Of a stretch of DNA of 64,000 nt, positions 38,913 to 48,165 are shown one piece after another. Where the stretch lies: contig JAUXSE010000011.1 in the NCBI GenBank assembly GCA_030681515.1, positions 62,001-126,000 of the forward strand, in the 5' to 3' direction. Within the stretch, counting starts at the first letter, position 1, and every line of letters starts with the position of its first letter. The notes under the pieces were generated by a model, which saw nothing but the letters and a program-made list of their open reading frames with translations, was not told the origin of the DNA and did not search any database. A program made the position numbers and the translations under genes. The DNA comes from Geothrix sp. Lineage in GTDB: Bacteria > Acidobacteriota > Holophagae > Holophagales > Holophagaceae.

Positions 38913-39323
38913 ATGCTGATTTCGAGAGAAATGGTCCTGGACATGGACATCGCGCTGAACGCGGCGATGTTCGGCGGCGACATGATGGCGCGCATGGACA
39001 AGGTGGCAGGCATCGCAGCCTCGCTGATGTCCCGCAACCGGCGCTTCCTCACGGTGAAGGTATCGGAACTGATCTTCCACAGCCCGGTACGGGCGGGGGA
39101 GATCATCGAGTTCCATGCTGCGGTGGCAAGGCAGGGGCGGACCAGCCTCACGCTGGATCTCGAGGTCCAGGTCTACGAACCCCAGACCGAGGCCCGGCGC
39201 GATGTCACGAGCGGCGAGTTCGTGATGGTGGCGGTGGACGAGGCGCTCCACCCGGAGCCGGTTCTCTGGAAACCCGAGATGGTCCACGCCGCCACCGAGG
39301 CGCGTCGCCGGCGGAAGGGCTGA
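38913..39323 (+). CDS. Acyl-CoA thioesterase, YciA-like hot-dog fold
   Basis: A 136-residue hot-dog thioesterase. NAAMFGGDMMARMDKVAGIAA corresponds to the catalytic N-x-x-G-x-L-F-G-G motif of acyl-CoA thioesterases (YciA/BACH), with the acid replaced in part (GGDMM). VTVKVSELIFHSPVRAGE-like sequence continues the fold. It hydrolyses acyl-CoA esters; the chain length is unknown. It lies 88 bp after sucD and past its terminator, so it probably has its own promoter. Confidence 0.8.
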   Translation: MLISREMVLDMDIALNAAMFGGDMMARMDKVAGIAASLMSRNRRFLTVKVSELIFHSPVRAGEIIEFHAAVARQGRTSLTLDLEVQVYEPQTEARRDVTSGEFVMVAVDEALHPEPVLWKPEMVHAATEARRRRKG

Positions 39324-39379
39324 GGCATGCCGTCCCGGGGGAAGGCCCGTGGCCGGGCGTTCCGGCGTATGCTGGTCGG

Positions 39380-40258
39380 ATGAGGGAACTAATCAAGGCC
39401 CATCTGGATCACCGGCGCGTGTGGCGGGATTTCGACTACTGCTACCCGGTGATATCCAGGCGCAGCCGGGGTGTGAGCCTGGGCGTGAACCTGAACCCGG
39501 ACAAGGTCTGCAATTTCGATTGCGTCTACTGCGAGGTGGACCGCCTCACGCCCCCCAGGCGGAGGGATCTGGATCTCGGTCTGCTGGAACGGGAGCTGGG
39601 CCTGCTGCTGGATCTCGCGACCAGTGGGGAGATCTACGAAATCCCGCCCTTCGATTCAGCGCGGCCCGAGCAGCGGCGCCTCAATGACATCGCCTTCAGC
39701 GGCGATGGTGAACCCACCACGGCCCGGGAATTCCCCGAAGCCGTGGCCCGGGTGGCCCGCCTCAAGCACCAGAGGGGCCTGGCTCTGGTGAAGCTGGTGC
39801 TCATCACGGATTCCAGCCGGCTCCAGGCGCCCGAGGTGCTGCGCGGGCTGGAAACCCTCATGGCGAATCAGGGGGAAATCTGGGCCAAGCTCGATGCGGG
39901 CAGTGAGGCCTACTACCGCGACATCTGCCGCACCCAGGTGCCCTTCCAGAAGATCCTGGACAACCTGCTGGCCACGGCCCGCCGCTGGCCGATCCTGATC
40001 CAGACGCTCTTCCTGGAATGGATGGGGCAGGGGCCAAGCGAGGCTGAATTGGAGGCCTACTGCGGCCGCCTGGAGCACATCCTGGCCGAGGGGGGGCGCC
40101 TTCACGCCATCCAGCTCTACACCGTGGCGCGGCAGACGCCTGAACCCGCGGCTCGCCCACTCGGGCGCCTTGAAATGGACGCCATCGCCGCGAGCCTGCG
40201 GGGACGGTTGCCGAACCTGCCGGTGGAGGTCTATTACGGCCCGGAGGAATGGGCCTGA
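39380..40258 (+). CDS. Radical SAM protein (COG0731-like)
   Basis: A 292-residue radical SAM enzyme with cluster cysteines in CNFDCVYCE (residues 43-51). Additional features are GVSLGVNLNPDK before it, IAFSGDGEPTTAREF (GGE-like motif) and EIWAKLDAGSEAYYRDI. The family is related to archaeal wyosine-synthesis enzymes but bacterial members have no established substrate. Its stop overlaps the ATG of the CapA gene (TGATG). Function beyond radical chemistry is not known. Confidence 0.83.
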   Translation: MRELIKAHLDHRRVWRDFDYCYPVISRRSRGVSLGVNLNPDKVCNFDCVYCEVDRLTPPRRRDLDLGLLERELGLLLDLATSGEIYEIPPFDSARPEQRRLNDIAFSGDGEPTTAREFPEAVARVARLKHQRGLALVKLVLITDSSRLQAPEVLRGLETLMANQGEIWAKLDAGSEAYYRDICRTQVPFQKILDNLLATARRWPILIQTLFLEWMGQGPSEAELEAYCGRLEHILAEGGRLHAIQLYTVARQTPEPAARPLGRLEMDAIAASLRGRLPNLPVEVYYGPEEWA

Positions 40259-41487
40259 TGCGCCGGTTCACTCCGGGCGCCACGGCGGTCCTGCTGGTCT
40301 TTGGCCTGGGCGGATGCCGTTCCCGGACCCCGAAACCGGCCCCTCCACCCCCGGCCAGCCTGAGCCTGGTCGCCGTGGGGGACATCCTGATGCACCAGGA
40401 CGTGAAGGCCGCGGCGGCGCAGGATCCCCATGGATTTCCGGCCCTGTGGGCAGATCTCGTCCCGTTGTTCCAGGGGGCGGACCTGGCCTTCGGGAATCTG
40501 GAAACACCCATCGCCCCGGCCACCGGGCGGCCGGGCGTGCCCTTCCAATTCAACGCGCCGGAGACTCTGCCGGCCGCGCTGCGCGCCAGCGGCTTCACGG
40601 TGCTGTCCACGGCCAACAACCACGCCTTCGATCAGGGGCCCAGGGGCGTGCGCGAAACCCTGGACCGGCTGAGGGCGGAGCGGCTGGTGGCCCTCGGAAG
40701 CGGCGAGGACCGGGCCCAGGCCGAGGCCCTCCAGATCATCGAGCGTCAGGGCATCCGGGTGGCCTTCCTGGGATTCACGGATCTCTTCAATCTGGACCTG
40801 AACCACCGGGCCACGGAACCCTGGGTGCGCCCGCTGGATCTGGAACCCGCGCTCCAGTCCGTGCGCGAGGCCCGAGGCCGGGCCGATCTGGTGGTGGTGA
40901 GCGTCCACTGGGGCAACGAGTACCAGCACACGCCCACGAAGCGGCAGCGGGACATCGCCCGGGCCTTGGCGGAGGCGGGCTGCGATGTGATCCTGGGGCA
41001 CCATCCCCACGTGATCCAACCTATCGAAATCATGGAGGTTGATGGCCGCAAGGCGCTGGTGGCCTACTCGCTGGGCAACTTCATCAGCAATCAGGACCGC
41101 ATGTACCGGGCGGATCTTTTTCCAGTGGCCGGGGGCGACAACCGCGATGGCGCCGCGCTGAAGGTCCGCTTCGATCGGCGCCCGGGCCCCGATGGCCGGG
41201 ACCGCGCGGTGCTGGCCGAAGCCGTCGTCGAGCCCCTCTGGACCGAAAACAACTGGGGCGCCGCCACCCCGAAACGGGAGATCCGAGTCATCCGCGTGGT
41301 CGCCGCCGAGGCCCGCGTCCGTGCGGAACTCGATCAACTATCCGATCCGATCGAGGGGCCAAAGGCCGTGCCGGACGAGGCCCTCCGGCGGAAGACGACC
41401 CTGGAAAACCAGGAGTATCTCCGCACGCTCATTCTGCGGCGGAAGCGCGTCGCGGAGGCCGTGGGCGAGATTTTCGTCAGCCGTTGA
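40258..41487 (+). CDS. CapA-family lipoprotein (PGA_cap metallophosphatase fold)
   Basis: A 409-residue lipoprotein (lipobox FGLGGC). The domain is that of CapA, which acts in poly-gamma-glutamate capsule synthesis, with a metallophosphoesterase-like core: VAVGDILMHQD, FGNLETPIAP, LSTANNHAFDQGPRGV, VSVHWGNEYQHTPT and LGHHPHVIQP. Many homologues are not linked to capsules, and no other capsule gene is here. Translation is coupled to the radical SAM gene; an ATG at 40249 is an alternative start. Its end overlaps the convergent HD gene by 11 bp. Confidence 0.85.
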   Translation: MRRFTPGATAVLLVFGLGGCRSRTPKPAPPPPASLSLVAVGDILMHQDVKAAAAQDPHGFPALWADLVPLFQGADLAFGNLETPIAPATGRPGVPFQFNAPETLPAALRASGFTVLSTANNHAFDQGPRGVRETLDRLRAERLVALGSGEDRAQAEALQIIERQGIRVAFLGFTDLFNLDLNHRATEPWVRPLDLEPALQSVREARGRADLVVVSVHWGNEYQHTPTKRQRDIARALAEAGCDVILGHHPHVIQPIEIMEVDGRKALVAYSLGNFISNQDRMYRADLFPVAGGDNRDGAALKVRFDRRPGPDGRDRAVLAEAVVEPLWTENNWGAATPKREIRVIRVVAAEARVRAELDQLSDPIEGPKAVPDEALRRKTTLENQEYLRTLILRRKRVAEAVGEIFVSR

Positions 41488-42037
41488 GTCCGAGCTCATC
41501 CCGGTGCCCGTGCAGCACGGCGATGATCCGCGCCAGGTGCCCGTCCTCGGTGCCGCCCACGGCCTCGATGAGCATGCGCAGGCCCTCGGCCACCTCGAAC
41601 CGGTCCACGCCCGCCGCGAAGGCCCTGTCCTTCAGCTTCTTCCTCACGCTGCTGGGCTCCAGGCCCGCGGTGCGCGTGGGGCGCACGAGGGCGCAGGCCA
41701 TGACGAAGCCCGTGATCTCGTCGGAGGCCAGGAGGGCCTTGTCCAGCAGGTGGTCGTAGGGCACGCCCCAGCGGGTATAGTGGGCGCTGACGGCGTGGGC
41801 CAGCTCCGCCTCGCCGCGGTCCCGCAGCCAGGCCACGATGCGTTTTGGATGTTCCTCGGGCCAGGTGTCGTAGTCGGCGTCGTGGAGCAGGCCCGCGAGG
41901 CCGAAGCGCTCGACGTCATCGCCCAGCCCGGCCGCGAGATCGCGCATCACCAGCTCCACCGCGCGGGCATGGATCCGCAGCTTTCCGGAAGGCGTCCAGT
42001 CGCAGAGCAGCTGCCAGGCTTCATCACGGGTGAGCAT
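41477..42037 (-). CDS. HD-domain protein
   Basis: A 186-residue HD-fold hydrolase-like protein. Metal ligands are visible in KLRIHARAVELVMRDLA (His) and LAGLLHDADYDTW (HD pair), with a further AHAVSAHYTRWG histidine and SDEITGFVMACALVRP (conserved Asp). The pattern resembles uncharacterised HD hydrolases that act on nucleotides or phosphates; no named substrate. It ends inside the CapA gene on the opposite strand and truA follows 9 bp away on its own upstream side. Confidence 0.8.
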   Translation of the reverse strand: MLTRDEAWQLLCDWTPSGKLRIHARAVELVMRDLAAGLGDDVERFGLAGLLHDADYDTWPEEHPKRIVAWLRDRGEAELAHAVSAHYTRWGVPYDHLLDKALLASDEITGFVMACALVRPTRTAGLEPSSVRKKLKDRAFAAGVDRFEVAEGLRMLIEAVGGTEDGHLARIIAVLHGHRDELGLNG

Positions 42038-42046
42038 CGGGCTCCC

Positions 42047-42877
42047 TCAGGGAATGCTGATGGTGGGTTTCGGCGGGCCGGGTTCAGGATCTCCCGGGTA
42101 GCGCACGGATTCGAGGAACAGGCCCGAGGCGGGCGCGGCCTTCGCCCCCCAGGAGAGGTTGGCGGCCTCGGTGGGATTCCGGAGATCCTCCAGCAATCGC
42201 CGGGGCTCTTCTTCGCCCAGGGCGCAGGCCACGGCGGCGCCCACCATGCGGCGCGCCAGGCGGCGGTAGAAGTGGGTGGCGCGCACGCGCAGCAGGATGA
42301 GGGATCCAGCCTCGGCCACTTCGCACCGGAGGATGCGGACACGGCCATCCTCCTCGGTGTCGAGATCGGCAAAGGCAGAGACATCCTGATCCCCCTGGAA
42401 GGTGGTCCAGGCGCGGGAGAGGCGGTCCAGATCCAGACTGCGCTTCACCCACCAGATCCAGGGTTTGCCGAAGGCGCTGCGCCGCCGGCTGATCTGATAG
42501 AGGTAGGTGCGGTCCACGGCATCGTGGCGGGCGTGGAAGCCGGGCGGGCAGGCCCGGATATCGCGAATGGCGATGTCCTGGGGCAGGGCGGCGTCCAGGA
42601 CGCGCCTCAACTCACCGGGGCGGGGCGCACCCTTGGCTTCCAGATGCAGGTGGGCGACCTGGCCAAGGGCGTGGACGCCAGCATCCGTGCGGCCGGCGCC
42701 ACCGAGGTGGACGAGGTGAAGCCCCGCGCCGTGCAGGATGTACTCAAGGCTTCCGGCGACCGTGCGGACGCCCTCCTGGGTCTGCTTGGCGCCCTGCTTC
42801 TGCCAGCCCTGGAATCGGCTGCCGTCGTACTCGATCAGCAGCCGGAAAGAGGCGAGGGGCAACGGTTTCACGGCCAT
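42047..42877 (-). CDS. truA: tRNA pseudouridine(38-40) synthase
   Basis: A 276-residue TruA, which isomerises uridines 38-40 in the anticodon arm of tRNA. The catalytic aspartate is D65 in GAGRTDAGVHALGQVAH; FHARHDAVDRTYLYQI and FYRRLARRMVGAAVACALG complete the fold. The N-terminus (LASFRLLIEYDGSRFQGWQ) is canonical. It is packed tightly between the HD gene and a response regulator (2 bp), suggesting one minus-strand unit. Confidence 0.94.
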   Translation of the reverse strand: MAVKPLPLASFRLLIEYDGSRFQGWQKQGAKQTQEGVRTVAGSLEYILHGAGLHLVHLGGAGRTDAGVHALGQVAHLHLEAKGAPRPGELRRVLDAALPQDIAIRDIRACPPGFHARHDAVDRTYLYQISRRRSAFGKPWIWWVKRSLDLDRLSRAWTTFQGDQDVSAFADLDTEEDGRVRILRCEVAEAGSLILLRVRATHFYRRLARRMVGAAVACALGEEEPRRLLEDLRNPTEAANLSWGAKAAPASGLFLESVRYPGDPEPGPPKPTISIP

Positions 42878-42879
42878 GC

Positions 42880-43278
42880 TCAGGTCCCGATGACGGCCTT
42901 CACGGCCTCGATCAGCGTACCCGGGTCATGGATCGGCTTGGCGATGTACCCCTCCGCGCCGGTGAGTTCCAGGTATTTCTCCCGGTCGCCGAACATGGCG
43001 TGGGCCGTGGCCAGCAGCACGGGGATGCGACGGGTCCGTTCGTTGCGCTTCAGCATCTGCGTGATGAAGATGCCATCCACTTTCCGCCCTTCGTAGCTGG
43101 ACCGCGAAAGACTCACGTCCATGATGATGGCCGCGAGATCGGCCTCATGGGCGAGACGGAGGATCTCCTCCACTTCCTCGGAAACCAGGACCTCGTATCC
43201 GCCCTTCTTGACGAGCACGGTCTGGATGAATTTCACATTGATGGGGTCGTCCTCCACCAGGAGGATCCGGTTGGACAT
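42880..43278 (-). CDS. Stand-alone response regulator receiver protein
   Basis: A 132-residue single receiver domain with acidic pocket D10-D11, phospho-acceptor D54 (AIIMDVSLSRS), switch T91 and K114 (IAKPI). The insertion SRSSYEGRKVDG after the phospho-site is longer than usual. With no output domain it must act by protein contact, for example with a kinase or motor. No sensor gene is adjacent. The start is the ATG at 43278. Confidence 0.88.
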   Translation of the reverse strand: MSNRILLVEDDPINVKFIQTVLVKKGGYEVLVSEEVEEILRLAHEADLAAIIMDVSLSRSSYEGRKVDGIFITQMLKRNERTRRIPVLLATAHAMFGDREKYLELTGAEGYIAKPIHDPGTLIEAVKAVIGT

Positions 43279-43309
43279 GAACGCCTCGGCGCATTCAGCC
43301 TATCGGTTC

Positions 43310-44161
43310 TTAGCGATAACTGCCACGCATTTGCTGTGTTTCCAGATGATCGAGCAGCTCGTCGGGCACCTTGAGCCCCCCGCGTCCGGTTCCCAGGCGC
43401 AGGCCTGGCTTATGGGCGCCGTGGTAGTCGCTGCCGCCCGTGACGACCATGCCGAGACGCGCGGCCAGGGCCAGGAAGTACCTCTGCTCCACCGGGCGGT
43501 ATTCGCCGTAGTAGGCCTCCAGTCCCTCCAGGCCCTGCCGTTGGAGATCGGCCATGGCATCGTCCCAGCGGAAGCCGCTGCCGGCGAAACGGCCGGGATG
43601 GGCCACCACGGGTACGCCGCCGGCCTCGCGGATCCAGCGGGCGGCCTCCGAGGGGCTCAACTCCTCCCGCGGGACGAAGCCCGGGCAGTCGTCCCCGATG
43701 AGGCGCTCGAAGGCCTCCGGGGCCCGGCGCACGAAGCCACGCGCGGCAAGGGCCTTGGCGAAATGGACCCGGGAGAGCAGGGGGGTGTCCGACTGGGCCC
43801 TGACCTCGGCGTAGGTGATGGGGTAGCCCAGTTCGGCCAGGCGCGCGATCATGCGGAGATTCCGGTCTTCGCGGCGTCCGCGGAGATCCTCCAGCCGCGT
43901 CTGGAACCGCTCGTCGGCCGGGTCCACCAGCAGCCCCAGCACGTGGAGGGAGCGCCCGAGAAAATGGCAGCTGAGTTCGGTGCCGACCAGCAGCCGGACC
44001 TTCACGCGGGGCTGCATGGCGAGAAAGTCCGGGATGCCGCCGAGGGTGTCGTGGTCCGTGAGGCAGAGGGCCGTCAGGCCTGATGCCTCTCCGAGCAGAG
44101 CCAACGATTCAGGCGCGTCCGTGCCATCGGAGTGGAGGGTATGACAGTGGAAGTCAATCAC
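43310..44161 (-). CDS. PHP-domain phosphoesterase
   Basis: A 283-residue PHP-fold metal-dependent phosphoesterase (COG0613 type). Metal ligands appear in DFHCHTLHSDGTD, LTDHDTLGG, LVGTELSC, VVAHPGRF and GGSDYHGAHKP. Relatives include the YciV/RNase AM nuclease that trims 5' ends of RNA, so nuclease or nucleotide phosphatase activity is plausible. The start is GTG at 44161 (VIDFHCHT); longer frames in this phase belong to shadows of the glycosyltransferase gene. Confidence 0.85.
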   Translation of the reverse strand: MIDFHCHTLHSDGTDAPESLALLGEASGLTALCLTDHDTLGGIPDFLAMQPRVKVRLLVGTELSCHFLGRSLHVLGLLVDPADERFQTRLEDLRGRREDRNLRMIARLAELGYPITYAEVRAQSDTPLLSRVHFAKALAARGFVRRAPEAFERLIGDDCPGFVPREELSPSEAARWIREAGGVPVVAHPGRFAGSGFRWDDAMADLQRQGLEGLEAYYGEYRPVEQRYFLALAARLGMVVTGGSDYHGAHKPGLRLGTGRGGLKVPDELLDHLETQQMRGSYR

Positions 44162-44198
44162 AATCCGACCGTAGCAGAGCGAAGGGAGGATTGGACGG

Positions 44199-44248
44199 AA
44201 TGCCCCGAAGGGGCATTGCCGCCCGCAGGGCGAGGGCCGGAGGCCCGA
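44199..44248. repeat. REP-like double hairpin
   Basis: AATGCCCC/GGGGCATT with a three-base loop (44199-44217) is followed by GGGCC/GGCCC and other GC-rich self-complementary sequence. It fills most of the gap between the FlhB-like gene and the PHP gene on the minus strand and may terminate the former. ATCCGACC flanks the region at 44163 and near 44255. Confidence 0.55.
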
Positions 44249-44249
44249 G

Positions 44250-44549
44250 TCACGATCCGACCCCGGAAGCCTTCTTGTTGGCCCGGTACAGGGCGGCCAG
44301 CAGGATGGCCACGGCCTGAAAAAGCTCTGGGGGGATGAGGCGATCCAGGTCCAGGGGTTCAAGGGCCGCCAGCAGGTCGGGATCCCTGGAGACGGAAATC
44401 CCGTGTTCCTTCGCCAAGGCCAGGATCCGCTCGGCGAGGAGGCCCTGTCCCTTGGCGACGAGGCGGGGCGCCGCGTCCTTGAAGGGATCCTCCGGCCGGT
44501 ACCGCAGGGCAGCGGCTCGGGGGCGGGGGGATCCAGTCGGTCGGGCCAT
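44250..44549 (-). CDS. Orphan FlhB/EscU C-terminal-domain protein
   Basis: A 99-residue protein matching the cytoplasmic domain of FlhB-type export switches (FhlB/YlqH group): AAALRYRPEDP, APRLVAKGQGLLAERILALAKEHGI, DPDLLAALEPLDLDRLIPPELFQAVAILLAALYR. The membrane domain is missing, and the self-cleaving NPTH sequence is absent, the equivalent position reading ALRYRPE. In other bacteria such stand-alone domains can partly replace the FlhB C-domain or accompany flagellar genes. No other flagellar or type III genes are here. Confidence 0.82.
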   Translation of the reverse strand: MARPTGSPRPRAAALRYRPEDPFKDAAPRLVAKGQGLLAERILALAKEHGISVSRDPDLLAALEPLDLDRLIPPELFQAVAILLAALYRANKKASGVGS

Positions 44550-44571
44550 GGGCCCCTATCGGCGGAGCGCG

Positions 44572-46098
44572 CTACTGAACGAAGTTCGCGGCGCTCTGGG
44601 CGTCGTCGGCGGGTTCGTCCATGGCCAGGCGGCGGAACAGCTTCACGTCCGCCAGCGACAGGATGCTCATGTAGGCGAATCCGCTGAAGAAGAGCCAGAG
44701 GAACGGAACGGAAGCCCACTTGCGGAGGTAGATGGCCACGAAGAGGGCGGCGAAGTAGTAGATCGCAAAGCCCAGCTCCAGGAAGGTCAGGACGCTCTTG
44801 GGCACCTTGTAGGCCCGCTTGGTGGCGGTGTTGCCATGGGCATCCACGCCGTACTTGGGAGTGCGCTTGAACTCCTTGTCGTCGGTGAAGAAGCCTTCGA
44901 GGACGGCCTTGGCCTGGTTCAAGGCGAGACCGATGCCCAGGCCCATGAGCCCAGGGATGTATTTGAGCCGCTTCTGCCACCCGGTGTTGTCGGTCAGTTC
45001 TTTCTGGGAGAGCCCGAAATAGAGGCCCACGCTGACCGCGTTCAGGAGGAAGAAGGGGCCGTCCGTGAGCAGCAGGACATGCATGGGCGTCCCGGCCCGG
45101 AAGATCATGGCGGGCACCATGATGACGGAGAGCACTACCATCAGCATGTAGTTGCAGTTGGCCGTGAGGTGGAACCAGCACTCCAGCTTGGTGTGCAGGC
45201 TCTCGTTGGATGTCCAGATGGTCTTCATGAGCTTGCGGATGACCTGGGCGTTGCCCTTGGCCCAGCGGTGCTGCTGGCTCTTGAAGGCGTTGACCTCGAC
45301 GGGCAGCTCGGCGGGGACCACCAGATCCTTGAGGTAGACGCCCGTCCAGCCCTTGAGCTGGGCGCGGTAGGACAGGTCGGCGTCCTCGGTGATGGTGTCG
45401 TGCTCCCAGCCCCCGGCGTCGGCGATGGCGGAAACACGCCACATGCCCGCGGTGCCGCTGAAGTTGAAGAAGGCCCTGGACCGGTTGCGGGCCGTGTGCT
45501 CGAAGACGAAGTGTCCGTCGAGCAGAATGGCCTGCACCTGGGTCAGCAGGGAGAACTCGCGATTCAGGTGGGCCCAGCAGCCCTGGACGAAGGCCACCTT
45601 GTCGTCGGCGAAGTGGGGGACGGCCTTGCGGAGAAAGTCCCCGGTAGGCAGGAAGTCCGCGTCGAACATGGCCACCAGCTCGCCCTTGGCGACCTTGAGG
45701 CCTTCGGAGAGCGCTCCGGCCTTGAAGCCCGTGCGATCCGTGCGGTGCAGGTAGTGGATGTCGAAGCCCAGGGCGCGGTAGCGGTCCACCACGGCGCTGG
45801 CGACCTTCACGGTATCGTCCGTGGAATCGTCCAGCACCTGGATCTCGAGTTTCTCCTTGGGCCAGTCCATCTTCACGACGTAGTCCATGAGGCGCTCGAT
45901 GACGTTCATCTCGTTGAACACCGCGAGCTGCACCGTGACCACGGGAAGGTAGTTCGCATCGCCCTGGGGCTGCGGCACGTCCTTTTTGTGGCGGTAGTAG
46001 AGCAGCAGGATCCAGAGACGGTGCGCCCCGTAGATGCTCAGGATGGTGAGCAGCGTGAAATAGGTGCCGAGCACGATGGTTTTGACGACGTCCATCAC
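44572..46098 (-). CDS. Membrane glycosyltransferase family 2 (CESA-like)
   Basis: A 508-residue processive-type GT2. An N-terminal membrane segment (IVLGTYFTLLTILSIYGAH) is followed by a catalytic domain with QVLDDSTDD, MFDADFLP, TITEDADLSYR and the QQHRWAKG motif, then four or five C-terminal membrane segments. The Q-x-x-R-W motif is that of polysaccharide-forming synthases such as cellulose or glucomannan synthase, though lipid-linked products are also possible. No PilZ domain is fused. It is divergent from the PEGA kinase gene across a short promoter region. Confidence 0.86.
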   Translation of the reverse strand: MMDVVKTIVLGTYFTLLTILSIYGAHRLWILLLYYRHKKDVPQPQGDANYLPVVTVQLAVFNEMNVIERLMDYVVKMDWPKEKLEIQVLDDSTDDTVKVASAVVDRYRALGFDIHYLHRTDRTGFKAGALSEGLKVAKGELVAMFDADFLPTGDFLRKAVPHFADDKVAFVQGCWAHLNREFSLLTQVQAILLDGHFVFEHTARNRSRAFFNFSGTAGMWRVSAIADAGGWEHDTITEDADLSYRAQLKGWTGVYLKDLVVPAELPVEVNAFKSQQHRWAKGNAQVIRKLMKTIWTSNESLHTKLECWFHLTANCNYMLMVVLSVIMVPAMIFRAGTPMHVLLLTDGPFFLLNAVSVGLYFGLSQKELTDNTGWQKRLKYIPGLMGLGIGLALNQAKAVLEGFFTDDKEFKRTPKYGVDAHGNTATKRAYKVPKSVLTFLELGFAIYYFAALFVAIYLRKWASVPFLWLFFSGFAYMSILSLADVKLFRRLAMDEPADDAQSAANFVQ

Positions 46099-46213
46099 GG
46101 AATAAACCCCCCACAGCCCGGGTTAGCGAGCCTGCTTTATTGTGCCAGGGGTTCTAGTAAAAACCATGAAAATCCTAACAATCTACCGCGTCATCTCCGA
46201 TGCGAAGGGTAGG

Positions 46214-48124
46214 ATGGCTACCATGGGTGATCTCGACAACCTCAACTTCCCCACCATGATCGGCCGCTACCAGGTGTTGCGTCTGCTGGGATCGGGGGCC
46301 ATGGGGAGCGTGGTCCTGGCCGAGGATCCCCGGATCAAGCGGAAGGTCGCCATCAAGCTCATGAAGCTGGACGCCGTGAGGACCGAGGCTGATCAGCACG
46401 AGTACCTGGCGCGGTTCCAGCGCGAGGCGGAAGTGTCCGGCCTCCTGAACCATCCGGGCATCGTGGCCATCTACGACGTGGGCGAGGTGGAGGGTCACGG
46501 GCCTTTCCTTGCCATGGAGTTCGTCCCGGGCAAGCCCCTGGATGGCCTCATGAAGGCGGGATCGGCCCTGACGGCGAAGGAGAAGCTGCGGATCCTGGCG
46601 GGCCTGGCGGAGGCTCTCGATCACGCCCACGCCAAGGGCATCATCCACCGGGACGTGAAACCCGGAAACGTGATGGTGGGCGAGGACGGCCGAGCCAAGC
46701 TCATGGACTTCGGCATCGCCAAGCGGGAGGATGCCAGCCTCACCCAGACCGGCATCTTCCTGGGCACCCCGAGCTACGCCAGCCCCGAGCAGATCCGCGA
46801 GGGCACGGTGGACAGCCGTTCGGACATCTTCAGCTTCGGCGTGCTGGCCTTCGAGGTGATGAGCGGCCAGTCGCCGTTCCCCGGCACCTCGATCAACACC
46901 ATCCTCTACCGCATCGTGAACGAGCCGCCCATCGAGGTGCAGCCACCGGTGCTGGGCATTCTTCCCGAAGGGTGGCGGCGGGTCTTCAGCAAGGTTCTGG
47001 CGAAGCGCCCGGAGGCCCGCCATGCCACCTGCACGGCCTTCGTGCGCGACCTGCTGGATGCGGTGTTGGATCTGGGCAAGGAGGACCGTCGCGAGATCCT
47101 GGGCCTCATGCGATCAAGCGGCGGATCTCCACTGCCGGAGATCGTCTCCACCTCCTTCGACGAAACCATGATGGTGCCCCGTCCCGAACCCCGGAAAGCC
47201 GGCCTGGCCTGGATCGCCGCCCTGGCGCTGGCGGTCGCCGCGGGCGGAGGCTGGCTCCTATTCCGGGGGCCGAAGGGGACGCGACTCCAGATTGATTCCC
47301 TGCCCACGGGCGCGAAGGTTTTCGTGAACGACCTGGCTGTGGGCACCACGCCCATGAACCAGCCCCTGGCGCCCGGGGACAAGCTGCGCCTCGATCTGAT
47401 GGGGCACCAGCCCATCCGCTACGAGGTCAAGCCCGGCGAAGCGCCCCCCCCTTTTCCCCTCCAGCCCATCTTCAGCGAGGAACTGCTGGATTCCGCGCCC
47501 CAGGGCGCCACCGTGGTGCTGGACGAGAAGCCCCTGGAAGGCGTCACACCGCTGAAGATTTCTTGGAACCAGGGCCAGGCCCACCGCCTGACCCTCACCA
47601 AGGGCAACCTGGGCCACGCCTCGGATTTCGGTCCCGGCGAAGTCCCGGGCAGCCGGGTCTTCGAGCTGAAGGAAGCCACCACCGCCGAGACGCGCCAGGA
47701 GCCGCCCCTGGATCCCAACGCCCCGGGCACCCTCCACCTGGCCGGTGGCTTCAGCGTGCGCGTGAAGGTGGATGGCGAGGACATGGGTGAGCTCAGCCCC
47801 GGCGGGGAACTGGCGCTGAAGCCGGGCAGCCACAAGCTCGAACTGACCAGCGCCCGCCACTTCTACAAGGACACCCGCGCCGTCACCGTCATCGCCGGCC
47901 AGGCCACCGCGCTCACCGTGCCCGGTCTCGCCACGCTCACCGTCGAAACCTTCCCCGGCACCGGCAAGGTCCTGGTGGATGGCCGGGACACCGGCATCGA
48001 AAGCGATGGCAGCAGCATCCAGGTCGCCCGGGGCCGCCACACCATCACGGTCCGGGGCCCCAAAGGCACCAGGACCGAAACCGTGGACCTCGGCGGGAAC
48101 AAGGGGTTGCGGTTCCCGCTGTAA
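46214..48124 (+). CDS. Transmembrane Ser/Thr kinase with PEGA-like repeats
   Basis: A 636-residue eukaryote-like kinase. The kinase domain (about 18-290) has GSGAMGSVVL, K48 in VAIK, HRDVKPGN (145-152) and DFG (165-167). A transmembrane helix (AWIAALALAVAAGGGWLLF, 332-350) leads to an extracytoplasmic part with several PEGA-like beta repeats (DSLPTGAKVFVNDLAVGTTP, APQGATVVLDEKPLEGVTP, FPGTGKVLVDGRDTG), which may bind a surface ligand or protein. Start choice is open: ATG 46214 and ATG 46223 each have an AGG-rich upstream sequence. Two inverted hairpins follow the stop and may end transcription. Confidence 0.88.
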   Translation: MATMGDLDNLNFPTMIGRYQVLRLLGSGAMGSVVLAEDPRIKRKVAIKLMKLDAVRTEADQHEYLARFQREAEVSGLLNHPGIVAIYDVGEVEGHGPFLAMEFVPGKPLDGLMKAGSALTAKEKLRILAGLAEALDHAHAKGIIHRDVKPGNVMVGEDGRAKLMDFGIAKREDASLTQTGIFLGTPSYASPEQIREGTVDSRSDIFSFGVLAFEVMSGQSPFPGTSINTILYRIVNEPPIEVQPPVLGILPEGWRRVFSKVLAKRPEARHATCTAFVRDLLDAVLDLGKEDRREILGLMRSSGGSPLPEIVSTSFDETMMVPRPEPRKAGLAWIAALALAVAAGGGWLLFRGPKGTRLQIDSLPTGAKVFVNDLAVGTTPMNQPLAPGDKLRLDLMGHQPIRYEVKPGEAPPPFPLQPIFSEELLDSAPQGATVVLDEKPLEGVTPLKISWNQGQAHRLTLTKGNLGHASDFGPGEVPGSRVFELKEATTAETRQEPPLDPNAPGTLHLAGGFSVRVKVDGEDMGELSPGGELALKPGSHKLELTSARHFYKDTRAVTVIAGQATALTVPGLATLTVETFPGTGKVLVDGRDTGIESDGSSIQVARGRHTITVRGPKGTRTETVDLGGNKGLRFPL

Positions 48125-48165
48125 ACAGCACTCCTGGCGGAGTCGATCGGATGATTGGTGTATAA

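Noticed and set aside
43310-46114. 934-residue minus frame joining the PHP and glycosyltransferase regions
   Set aside because: Only its last 283 codons are the PHP gene; the rest is out of frame with the clear GT2 gene.
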